Shown here: positions 1-5,119 of the stretch, piece by piece
Position numbering within the stretch: the stretch's first letter is position 1
How the letters are laid out: every line of letters starts with the position of its first letter
Source of the DNA: JBFKMV01 sp041629655
GTDB taxonomy: Bacteria > Acidobacteriota > Polarisedimenticolia > Polarisedimenticolales > Polarisedimenticolaceae
Reading direction: 5' to 3'
Length of the DNA stretch: 5,119 nt
Assembly (NCBI GenBank): GCA_041629655.1
Contig: JBFKMV010000253.1
Span: 1 to 5,119, forward strand
Program-made: the position numbers and the translations under genes
The notes under the pieces: model-generated
The model's database searches: none
Told to the model about the DNA's origin: nothing
What the model saw: only the letters and a program-made list of their open reading frames with translations

Positions 1-1
1 C

Positions 2-3000
2 GACGGGCGCGGCAACCCGACCGATCTCGAGCACGACGGACACGACCGCACGGTGCGTGTGATCGACCAGGTCGGCAACACGCTGGAGCACTTCTACGAC
101 CCGGTGGGCCAGGTGGTGCGGGCGCTGCACCGCGGGCCGGTGGGCGGCCCGACACCGCCCGACCGCAGCGGCGTGACCAACGTGGACCTGCGGGACGTGG
201 CCTACCTGTGGGACGAGCGGCGCCGCGTGTTCCGGATCGACGAGCAGCTGTTCGTGCCCGCCGGGGCGGCGCCGGGACGGCCGCCCGTGATCACCGAGGG
301 GCCACTACTGCCGGGCGACGGCGCGATCAACACGATCCTGGAGTACGACCGCAACGACCGGCCGAGCTTCCTGCTGCGCGACAGCGGGGCCACCGTGCGC
401 ACCGACTACGACGGCGTCGACCGTGTGCTGCGGGGTTCCGCCCCCGACGGCAGCACGCTCGAGTACGCCTACGACGCCCAGCACAACCTGGTCGAGACGG
501 CGGAGACCGAGCTGTCGACTTCGCCCGGGCCGCCGAGCGAGCTGTTCCTGACGACGTACTTCTACGACGCGCTGGGACGGCGCGTCGAGCGCGTCGACAA
601 CGTGGGCAACACGACGCGCTGGCTGTACTCGTCACTGGACGCCGCGATCAAGATCAGCGATCCCAACGGCCCGCCCGGGCCGACCATCAACCGTCGCTCG
701 AGCGCCGGCGCCGGGATGACCAGCCCGACCAACCTGCACGGCAACGTCACCGACTACGCGTACGACGCGGCGGGACGGCTGCTGCGCGTCGATCGCATCC
801 TGACCGCTTCGGGCCTGGGTGACGGCACGCCGACGCCCGCGCCGACCAGCGCCGATCCCAACAACACGGACGGTCTGGTCTCGGTGCACTACGACTGGGA
901 CGGCAACTCGCTCCGGCTCCAGAGCCAGGACGACAAGCTCAACACCACGACCTACAGCTACGACAATCTGGACCGGCTGGTCTCGCGCACCGAGGCCGAC
1001 GGCACCTCGGCCACATACCTCTGGAACGAGGAGCACAACCTGGCCCAGCACGACGACGCCAACGGCAGCAGCGCCGGCTACAGCTACGACGACGCCAACC
1101 GCCTGACGCAGATCACGGTCGTCCCCGCCGCGGACATCGAGGGCACCACGCTCGAGACCTACGAGTACGACGGGCTGGGTCGCATCACGCGCGCCACCGA
1201 CGGCAACGACCCGGCCGACACCGGCGACGACGCCGTGGTGCGGAGGATCTACGATTCGCTGGGTCGCGCGGTGGAGGAGAAGCAAAGCTACGGCACGGGA
1301 CCGGGCGCCGAGAAGCTGGTCGACGTGCGCTGGACCGCCGACATGCTGCCGGTCGAGCTGGTCTACCCCACGGGTCGGCAAGTCCAGTACGGCTACGACG
1401 CCCAAGACCGGCTGCGCACGATCGACGACGCGGCGCGGGCCGAGACCGCGGACTACGACTGGTTCGGGATGGGGCGCCTCCACACGCGCGCGTACGGCAA
1501 CGGCGTGCGGATGACGATGCTCAACGACGCCGGCACGCTGGACGAGGGCTACGACGGCATCCGGCGCATCGTGCGCCTGCGGCACCTCGACGCGGCCGGC
1601 GGCGTGCTGGCCGGGTTCGAGCACCGCTACGACAACGCCAGCAACCGCCTCGACGAGCTGCGGTTGCACCACCCGGATCCGGCCTCCGGCGGGACCCGCG
1701 GCGAGCTGTACGCCTTCGACTCGGCCAACCGGCTGGTCGACTTCCAGGAGGGTGCGCTGGACTCGTCGCTGAACCTCGTCGGGCCCGCGCTCGACGCCCA
1801 GAGCTGGGAGCTGGACGGTGTGGGCAACTGGGTCCGCGTGACCCGCAACGGTACGGCCTACGACTTCACGCCCAACAACCTCAACGAGCACGACGAGCCG
1901 CAGAGCGGCGGCGCGCGCACCGACGACGGCCTGGCCGACGACGCCTGGGACGACGCGAGCATCCCGGGCCCCGACGGGCAGAACCGGGCCCACGACAAGA
2001 ACGGCAACCGCACCGCCGACGGCAGGCTGCAGTACGTCTACGACTACCGTAACCGCCTGAGGCGACTCGTCGACTCCGGCACCGGGGCGCCGGTCGCCGA
2101 GTACGACTACGACGCGCTGGGGCGGCGCGTCTCGCGCGTGGTCAGCAACAGCGGCAACCTGAACGAGACGCGGCGCTACCTGTACACGCCGGACGTGATG
2201 GTCTACGAGGCGCCCGGGGTGGGCATCGCCGGTATCCGGCAGGAAACACTGAACAACAAGTACCCCGAGAACATGAAGCACGAGGTCCGCGAGCACGTGC
2301 AGTTCATGGGGTCCAAGCTCGACCGCGCCAAGATCGAGCTCCAGCGCAGCGTCAACGCCGGCGCGGCGAGGAAGTGCATCTCCCCGCTCTGCGGCGGCTA
2401 CCTGATCGAGCAGCGCGACGCCGTCGATGCCGTCGCGCAACAGGTGGTCTACGGGCCGGGCGGGCCGGTGTGGCAGCTTCCCGCGGACGGGTCGTCGCAG
2501 TACCTGCACGAGGACCCGCGCGGCAACGTGGTGCTGTTGACCGAGGGCGCGGGCTCGCCGATGGCGGCGGCGGGCGACGTGCTGGAACGGGTGACCTACG
2601 ACCCGTTCGGCAAGCCCGTGTTCCAGGACGCCGCCAACATCGACAAGACCGAAGCGGGCGGGACGTTCCTGGCGCAGAGCGACCTCGGCAACCGGCTGCT
2701 GTTCCAGGGCCGCTGGTACGACCCCGAGAGCGGCGCGCGTGGCACGACGCCCAAGACCGACTTCGGCGGGATGTACGCGCGCGGCTTACGTTACCTCGAC
2801 CCGGACGACGGGCGCTACGTGTCACGGTTCGCCGACGGCGACCCGGATCGGCCGATCATCACCGGCCGCGTCTACACCTCGGGCCGTTACGCCACTGGCG
2901 TCGGCGCGCCGGTCAGCGCCGGCAACGCCTCGGGACCGATGCCGCAGACGCGCGAGCACATCCTGCTGGCGCGGCAGGTCGGGGTGCCCGCGGCCGCCCC

Positions 3001-3607
3001 GCGCGACGCCGCCAGCGGGATGGCAACCGGCAAGCGACAGCACAAGCCGATCCCGGCGATGCCGACGACCCCGACGACCCGGGGCTGGAGCGCGGCAACC
3101 CAGTACTTCGTCGCCGACAGCTTCTCGTTCGCCGTCGAGCGCGAGATGAAGGAGTCGGGCGAGAAGGGCGGCACCGAGGACATGAACATCGGCATCGGCG
3201 AGCTGCAGGAGTGCTCGGTCGAGGGCGAGTTCTGGTTCGAGGATCTGCACCCCGGATGGAACAACGCCCGGCCGAGCGGCGTCCAGTACCGCGAGTCCGA
3301 CTTCTCGATGCTCGGCCGCGCCATGGAGCCGTCGGCCGCGGGCCCGCGCTGCTGCGGCGTGTCGTGCAGCTGCCCGCCGCCGCCGGGAGACTGCTGCGGG
3401 GTCTCCTGCAGCTGTCAGCCGCCGTCGGGCCCCGGCTTCTCTCTCGATGACTTCGTGTCGACGAGGGACACGTACACCGGATCCTCCCGATACACCCCCG
3501 AGTGGACCAACTTCACCGACAGCGACCCGGGCGTGGCGCCGCCGGCCGGGACGAGTGCTGCTCCCGAGGGCGAGGTCAAATTCAAGATGGCGATGGGGAC
3601 CAACTGA
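2..3607 (+). CDS. Rhs/YD-repeat protein, C-terminal part (5' end outside the window), with unusual VgrG/Hcp-like and Cys-rich tip
   Basis: The frame is open from base 2 (DGRGNPTDLEHDGHDR...) with no start, so the gene begins upstream; the GTG at 53 is simply an internal Val. Residue numbers here count from that codon. YD-type repeats run through roughly residues 15-720, for example YFYDALGRRVERVD, YAYDAAGRLLRVD, YSYDNLDRLVSRTEADG, YEYDGLGRITRATDG, YGYDAQDRLRTIDD and YDYDALGRRVSRV. They are followed by Rhs-core motifs: LHEDPRGNVVLLTE, VTYDPFGKPVF, GNRLLFQGRWYDPESG and LRYLDPDDGRYVSR (to about 925). Known Rhs proteins form a beta-barrel shell that encloses a C-terminal effector, often delivered by type VI secretion. 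The usual DPxGxxGG self-cleavage site is not seen after the core. Instead come a VgrG-like motif (926-941), a Pro/Ala-rich linker, an Hcp-like stretch (about 1019-1057) and two CCGVSCSC repeats (1100-1127), then a polar tail ending at TGA 3605-3607. An extra segment of about 65 residues interrupts the YD region (718-782). No nuclease or other toxin fold was recognised. Family assignment is secure; delivery and tip function are inference. Confidence 0.93.
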   Translation, partial: DGRGNPTDLEHDGHDRTVRVIDQVGNTLEHFYDPVGQVVRALHRGPVGGPTPPDRSGVTNVDLRDVAYLWDERRRVFRIDEQLFVPAGAAPGRPPVITEGPLLPGDGAINTILEYDRNDRPSFLLRDSGATVRTDYDGVDRVLRGSAPDGSTLEYAYDAQHNLVETAETELSTSPGPPSELFLTTYFYDALGRRVERVDNVGNTTRWLYSSLDAAIKISDPNGPPGPTINRRSSAGAGMTSPTNLHGNVTDYAYDAAGRLLRVDRILTASGLGDGTPTPAPTSADPNNTDGLVSVHYDWDGNSLRLQSQDDKLNTTTYSYDNLDRLVSRTEADGTSATYLWNEEHNLAQHDDANGSSAGYSYDDANRLTQITVVPAADIEGTTLETYEYDGLGRITRATDGNDPADTGDDAVVRRIYDSLGRAVEEKQSYGTGPGAEKLVDVRWTADMLPVELVYPTGRQVQYGYDAQDRLRTIDDAARAETADYDWFGMGRLHTRAYGNGVRMTMLNDAGTLDEGYDGIRRIVRLRHLDAAGGVLAGFEHRYDNASNRLDELRLHHPDPASGGTRGELYAFDSANRLVDFQEGALDSSLNLVGPALDAQSWELDGVGNWVRVTRNGTAYDFTPNNLNEHDEPQSGGARTDDGLADDAWDDASIPGPDGQNRAHDKNGNRTADGRLQYVYDYRNRLRRLVDSGTGAPVAEYDYDALGRRVSRVVSNSGNLNETRRYLYTPDVMVYEAPGVGIAGIRQETLNNKYPENMKHEVREHVQFMGSKLDRAKIELQRSVNAGAARKCISPLCGGYLIEQRDAVDAVAQQVVYGPGGPVWQLPADGSSQYLHEDPRGNVVLLTEGAGSPMAAAGDVLERVTYDPFGKPVFQDAANIDKTEAGGTFLAQSDLGNRLLFQGRWYDPESGARGTTPKTDFGGMYARGLRYLDPDDGRYVSRFADGDPDRPIITGRVYTSGRYATGVGAPVSAGNASGPMPQTREHILLARQVGVPAAAPRDAASGMATGKRQHKPIPAMPTTPTTRGWSAATQYFVADSFSFAVEREMKESGEKGGTEDMNIGIGELQECSVEGEFWFEDLHPGWNNARPSGVQYRESDFSMLGRAMEPSAAGPRCCGVSCSCPPPPGDCCGVSCSCQPPSGPGFSLDDFVSTRDTYTGSSRYTPEWTNFTDSDPGVAPPAGTSAAPEGEVKFKMAMGTN
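2204..2398 (+). other. Atypical inserted segment within the YD-repeat region
   Basis: Residues about 718-782 break the usual flow from RRYLYTPDVMV directly to LIEQRDAVDAVAQQVVYGP, which in ordinary YD proteins would read as one repeat (RRYLY..V.EERDA...VYG). The inserted stretch lacks YD motifs. Its middle is charged and probably helical (KYPENMKHEVREHVQF, then GSKLDRAKIELQRS) and it ends with a C-x4-C pair (CISPLC). The reading frame is kept on both sides, so it is an in-frame insertion or lineage-specific loop rather than damage. Function unknown; boundaries are approximate. Confidence 0.5.
2828..2875 (+). other. VgrG-like motif at the Rhs core/tip junction
   Basis: Residues 926-941 read FADGDPDRPIITGRVY. 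From family knowledge, VgrG spike proteins of type VI secretion carry a near-identical motif (F.eGDPDrPiitGrvYn) at the end of their OB-fold (gp5-like) domain. Here it replaces the DP(I/L)G motif that normally follows RYLDPxxGRYVSR in an Rhs core. Only this short motif is recognisable; the following sequence (TSGRYATGVGAPVSAG) does not resemble the VgrG continuation. It may be a remnant of recombination with a vgrG, or a convergent short match. Confidence 0.5.
3107..3223 (+). other. Hcp-like partial domain in the Rhs tip
   Basis: Residues about 1019-1057 include FVADSFSFAVEREMKESGEK and, after GGTEDM, NIGIGELQECSVE. This resembles the N-terminal beta-strands of a branch of Hcp (type VI secretion tube) proteins, where an (A/E)SFS(F/W)GV strand and a long loop are followed by (G/S)E(L/I)xxxxVSKSMDxAS. 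Here the similarity stops right after CSVE: the KSMDxAS helix and remaining barrel strands are absent and GEFWFEDLHPGWNN follows. I tested the two other forward frames just after 3223 and saw no continuation, so this does not look like a simple frameshift. Assignment is from memory of the family and needs a profile search. Confidence 0.5.
3350..3433 (+). repeat. Two tandem 42-bp repeats encoding CCGVSCSC-(P/Q)PP motifs
   Basis: Unit 1 is 3350-3391 (CCGVSCSCPPPPGD) and unit 2 is 3392-3433 (CCGVSCSCQPPSGP). The first eight residues are identical although four of the eight codons differ by silent changes; overall 33 of 42 bases match. Each unit contributes four cysteines and a proline-rich spacer, in a protein that is otherwise poor in cysteine. 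Possible roles are metal or cluster binding, or disulfide knots. No known domain was recognised. Confidence 0.85.
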
Positions 3608-3685
3608 GGGACGCAGCTCGTTTTGAGGGCGGCGCTCGGAGGCCTTCTCGAGTCGGCCACCGGACCGCGAGACGGCTTCCCTGCC

Positions 3686-4273
3686 CTAAGCTCGCGCTCC
3701 GCGAACGAGGTCGGCGAACGCCGCGCGCGCCCGCGACTCGGCGCCGGTGTCCCCGAGAAGTCGAACGTAGTGCTGATAGGCCAGCAGGACCGCCCAGAAC
3801 TCGTAGGCGAACTGCTCGGTGTCGAGGTCGGCGCGGAAATGCCGCTCCTCGACGGCGATCCGCGCGGCGCGCGCGATCGCTCCCAGCATGTCCTTGAGGT
3901 GGCCGACCAGCCGGTCCCGGACCGGTCCCGGGCGGTCGTCGAACTCGGCGGAGGCCGTCACGAACGGACATCCGCCGCGCAGCTCCTCGACCTCCCACTC
4001 GAGCCAGTTGTCGAACAGCGCCTGGATTCGAGGCAGGCCTCGCGGCTGCTTCAGCGCCGGCGCCAGCACCACATCGATGAAGCGCTGCGCCGCCGTGTCG
4101 AGCACCTCGCACTGCAGGCTCTCCTTGGAGTCGAAGTGCGCGTAAAGGCCGCTCTTCGACATCCCCGCGCTCCTGGCCAGCACCCCGAAGCTCAACCCTT
4201 CGAGCCCGACCTGGCTCGAGAGGTCCAGGGCCTGGCCCAGGATGTCGCGTTTGGTCTCTCGTCCCTTGCCCAT
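3686..4273 (-). CDS. TetR/AcrR-family transcriptional regulator (195 aa)
   Basis: A dimeric DNA-binding repressor-type protein of normal family length. The N-terminal helix-turn-helix is clear: KRDILGQALDLSSQVGLEGL (8-27), then SFGVLARSAGMSKSGLYAHF (28-47) and DSKESLQ (48-54); MSKSGLYAHF is the recognition-helix signature. The C-terminal ligand/dimer domain is helical and contains GGCPFVTASAEFDDRPGPVRD, seen in a common TetR subgroup whose ligands are mostly unknown. The ATG at 4273 is chosen because GAGGAG (4279-4284) lies 5 nt upstream and the HTH starts at the usual distance; a longer reading frame extends upstream but its residues are Arg/Pro-rich and overlap the preceding gene out of frame. 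It follows the 67-aa gene by 26 bp on the same strand and is probably co-transcribed from the promoter at 4563-4590. Autoregulation through the dyad in that promoter is inferred. Stop is TAG 3686-3688, tail to tail with the Rhs gene. Ligand and targets are unknown. Confidence 0.93.
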   Translation of the reverse strand: MGKGRETKRDILGQALDLSSQVGLEGLSFGVLARSAGMSKSGLYAHFDSKESLQCEVLDTAAQRFIDVVLAPALKQPRGLPRIQALFDNWLEWEVEELRGGCPFVTASAEFDDRPGPVRDRLVGHLKDMLGAIARAARIAVEERHFRADLDTEQFAYEFWAVLLAYQHYVRLLGDTGAESRARAAFADLVRGARA

Positions 4274-4299
4274 CTCGGCTCCTCGGCGCCGGCCGCGTT

Positions 4300-4503
4300 T
4301 CAGTCGTCGTCGCGGCCAAAGAACAGGTCCGCGTCGAGCTCCTCCTGCGAGACCTGGATCTCGGCCGCGCCTCCCTTCGCGCCGAGGCGGAGCAGGTCCA
4401 GGCACGCACCGAGCCGGTAGGCGGGCACCTCGGAGCGCCGGAAAGAGCTACGATCGGTCGTGCTAATATCGGTGCGGGATTCCGATGATTCTCGCTGTTC
4501 CAT
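4300..4503 (-). CDS. Hypothetical small protein (67 aa) preceding tetR
   Basis: No family recognised. ATG at 4503 is supported by a near-perfect Shine-Dalgarno (GGGAGGTGA, 4511-4519, 7 nt spacing) and by a strong promoter about 60 bp upstream; a longer frame from 4617 would cross the promoter and is unlikely. The N-terminal third is polar and Ser/Thr/Arg-rich (MEQRESSESRTDISTTDRSS) with mixed third-position bases. The rest has GC-biased codons typical of the region (PAYRLGACLDLLRLGAKGG, then EIQVSQEELDADLFFGRDDD) and looks like one helix plus an acidic tail. There is no signal peptide or membrane segment. Part of the N-terminal coding sequence (4450-4465) is an inverted copy of the promoter operator, so this segment may be under regulatory rather than protein constraint. 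It could be a cofactor of the TetR protein, a translational leader for tetR, or an unrelated small protein. Coding status is likely; function unknown. Confidence 0.7.
   Translation of the reverse strand: MEQRESSESRTDISTTDRSSFRRSEVPAYRLGACLDLLRLGAKGGAAEIQVSQEELDADLFFGRDDD
4450..4469 (+). promoter_or_regulatory. Second, inverted copy of the operator inside the small gene
   Basis: ACGATCGGTCGTGCTA (4450-4465) is an exact reverse complement of 4567-4582. Extending to 20 bp (4450-4469 against 4563-4582) gives 19 matches. The copy thus includes the operator dyad and a -10-like TAATAT facing right, but no -35 is visible to its left. Centres of the two dyads are 121 bp apart. It probably acts as an auxiliary operator. 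Confidence 0.6.
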
Positions 4504-4510
4504 GGTCGAA

Positions 4511-4519
4511 TCACCTCCC
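4511..4519 (-). promoter_or_regulatory. Strong ribosome binding site fixing the start of the 67-aa gene
   Basis: GGGAGGTGA on the minus strand matches the 16S rRNA tail over eight bases (GGAGGTGA) and lies 7 nt before ATG 4503. It is the best Shine-Dalgarno in the window, which argues that the small frame is translated. Confidence 0.75.
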
Positions 4520-4562
4520 TGAATCCTCCCCGGGAGAGGGAAAACCACCGGGGGACGCTTTA

Positions 4563-4590
4563 ATAATAGCACGACCGATCGTTTTGTCAA
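4563..4590 (-). promoter_or_regulatory. Sigma70-like promoter for the small gene and tetR
   Basis: On the minus strand, TTGACA (4585-4590, perfect -35) and TATTAT (4563-4568, 5/6 to the -10 consensus) are separated by 16 bp. The AT-rich patch stands out in GC-rich surroundings. Predicted start of transcription is near 4556, giving a leader of about 52 nt. The leader can form a 6-bp GC stem (4528-4533 with 4548-4553) upstream of the ribosome binding site; its significance is unclear. Confidence 0.8.
4571..4582. promoter_or_regulatory. Near-palindromic operator in the promoter spacer (probable TetR site)
   Basis: ACGACCGATCGT is a 12-bp dyad with one mismatched pair, lying entirely between the -35 and -10 boxes. 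Binding here would block RNA polymerase, the usual TetR-family autorepression geometry. A copy of the site lies at 4450-4461 in inverted orientation. Which protein binds is inferred from the adjacent tetR. Confidence 0.65.
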
Positions 4591-4595
4591 GTGGG

Positions 4596-4624
4596 AAAAA
4601 CCGGCCGACGGCGGCACCGGCCAG
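4596..4624 (-). terminator. Probable intrinsic terminator of the SRPBCC gene
   Basis: Read on the minus strand immediately after the TGA: CTGGCCG, a 10-nt loop, CGGCCGG, then TTTTT. The stem is 7 bp with one G-U wobble, and an alternative inner stem GCCG-CCGT-CGGC is also possible. The U-tract is short (5) but follows the stem directly. It abuts the stop codon and precedes the next promoter, which fits transcriptional insulation. Confidence 0.6.
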
Positions 4625-5119
4625 TCACTTCACGCGACCCCGGCGCTCCGCCAGGCGGCGGACGGTGCGCAGCATCCGCCGTTCCATCACCAGGTCCAGT
4701 GGATCCTCGAGGAACCCCGCGACGAATCGGGCTCCCCGGGGCCGGGCCCGGCGCTGCTGCTTGCAGGTGCGGACCAGCAGGCGGCAAGAATCGGTCGATT
4801 CCCTCACCAAGTACAGCGAGAACGACCCCACGATCGCGGGGTCGCGCTCGGCCAGGTCCCGCTCGTCCCTCCAGGTACGGCTGCAGAGGTGCTCGTTGGG
4901 CGCCAGCAGGGTGACGAACAGGCCGGGCGCGGTCGGATGGAGCTTGATCTCCTGGCCCACCTCCAGCGACTGCAGGTGGGGCAGGATGCGCTCGACGTTG
5001 CGGACGTCGATGCCGCCGAGCCGCTCCAGCAGCTCGTACGAGTAGAACCCGCCCCGGTCGAGACCGAACTGGAGCAGCCACGGCCAGACCGCCTCGGCCG
5101 GCGCGCGCACCGTGACGGC
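4625..5119 (-). CDS. SRPBCC-fold (START/polyketide-cyclase-like) protein, 5' end outside the window
   Basis: The frame is open to the right edge (AVTVRAPAEAVWPWLLQFG...), so the true start lies beyond 5119; the GTG at 5110 is probably internal. The visible 164 residues match a widespread SRPBCC subgroup of about 190-200 aa. Its hallmarks are the APAEAVWPWLLQFGLDRGG opening, FYSYELLERLGGIDVRN, then a beta-rich middle (VGQEIKLHPTAPGLFVTLLA) and the closing FLEDPLDLVMERRMLRTVRR helix. This fold makes a hydrophobic cavity that binds lipids or other small hydrophobic molecules; no catalytic residues can be assigned, and many relatives are of unknown function. It is probably cytoplasmic, as no membrane segment is visible. 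It lies upstream of the small gene/tetR unit on the same strand but ends at a likely terminator, so it seems separately transcribed. Being a TetR target is possible but its promoter is not in view. Confidence 0.88.
   Translation of the reverse strand, partial: AVTVRAPAEAVWPWLLQFGLDRGGFYSYELLERLGGIDVRNVERILPHLQSLEVGQEIKLHPTAPGLFVTLLAPNEHLCSRTWRDERDLAERDPAIVGSFSLYLVRESTDSCRLLVRTCKQQRRARPRGARFVAGFLEDPLDLVMERRMLRTVRRLAERRGRVK

Noticed and set aside
208..822. Alternative-frame plus-strand open frames within the Rhs gene, also 819-1106, 2374-3450 and 2739-3149
   Set aside because: Arg/Ala/Pro-rich shadows of the real frame, with no start signals or recognisable motifs.
632..2509. Long (625-codon) open frame on the minus strand opposite the Rhs gene
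   Set aside because: Its translation is low-complexity (Val/Gly/Arg/Ala-rich, repeated VVVV, RRGR) and it mirrors the GC-biased third positions of the Rhs codons; no domain or ribosome binding site.
3635..3652. Possible hairpin (CTCGGAGG/CCTTCTCGAG) as a bidirectional terminator between the Rhs gene and tetR
   Set aside because: The stem is short with a bulge or wobbles and no U-tract follows on either strand. The 78-bp gap 3608-3685 shows no convincing terminator.
4274..4405. Longer TetR start giving 44 extra N-terminal residues
   Set aside because: The extension is Arg/Pro/Gly-rich, overlaps the small gene, and lacks the good ribosome binding site seen before ATG 4273.
3582..4514. Minus-strand 310-codon frame overlapping tetR, and plus-strand 265-codon frame 3623-4420
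   Set aside because: Both overlap the well-supported TetR gene out of frame; compositions are those of GC-driven shadow frames.
4528..4553. 6-bp GC stem in the leader of the small gene as a riboswitch or attenuator
   Set aside because: A single short stem with a 14-nt loop and no alternative pairing or U-tract; not enough to call a regulatory RNA.
4485..5045. Plus-strand 186-codon frame antisense to the SRPBCC gene
   Set aside because: Ser/Arg-rich shadow of a confidently recognised family on the other strand; it would also read through the terminator and promoter region.

Overview
The window is uniformly GC-rich (about 70 % by eye) with strong G/C bias at third codon positions. Shine-Dalgarno sites and a sigma70-like promoter point to a Gram-negative or related bacterium with a large GC-rich genome. 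Rhs/YD-repeat proteins with long spacers, plus an Hcp-like segment of the 'MKESGEKGGTEDxNIGIGELQE' type, make me think of Planctomycetota or a deltaproteobacterial/myxobacterial lineage. That is recollection-based inference, and no marker gene settles the taxonomy.

Layout: positions 2-3607 (+) hold the C-terminal 1201 residues of a giant Rhs/YD-repeat protein that starts upstream. About ten YD repeats lead to an Rhs core (to about residue 925, numbering from the codon at 53). A tip of about 260 residues follows. It does not look like a standard Rhs toxin: it opens with a VgrG-like motif, carries an Hcp-like segment, then a duplicated cysteine-rich motif (CCGVSCSC), and ends with no immunity-like gene behind it. 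Convergent to it, after a 78-bp gap, is a two-gene minus-strand unit: a 67-aa unknown small protein followed by a TetR/AcrR-family regulator. The unit has its own near-consensus promoter (TTGACA-16-TATTAT) with a near-palindromic operator in the spacer. A second, inverted copy of that operator lies inside the small gene. Upstream on the same strand, an SRPBCC-fold protein runs off the right edge and ends at what looks like an intrinsic terminator directly before the tetR promoter.

How the parts work together: the small gene and tetR look like an autoregulated module insulated from the SRPBCC gene by the terminator. Any regulation of the SRPBCC gene would have to act at a promoter beyond the window. 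The Rhs gene appears functionally separate, and its tip is the most unusual feature: three type VI secretion-related signals (Rhs core, VgrG-like, Hcp-like) in one polypeptide. No RNA genes, CRISPR arrays, insertion sequences or integrase genes were seen.
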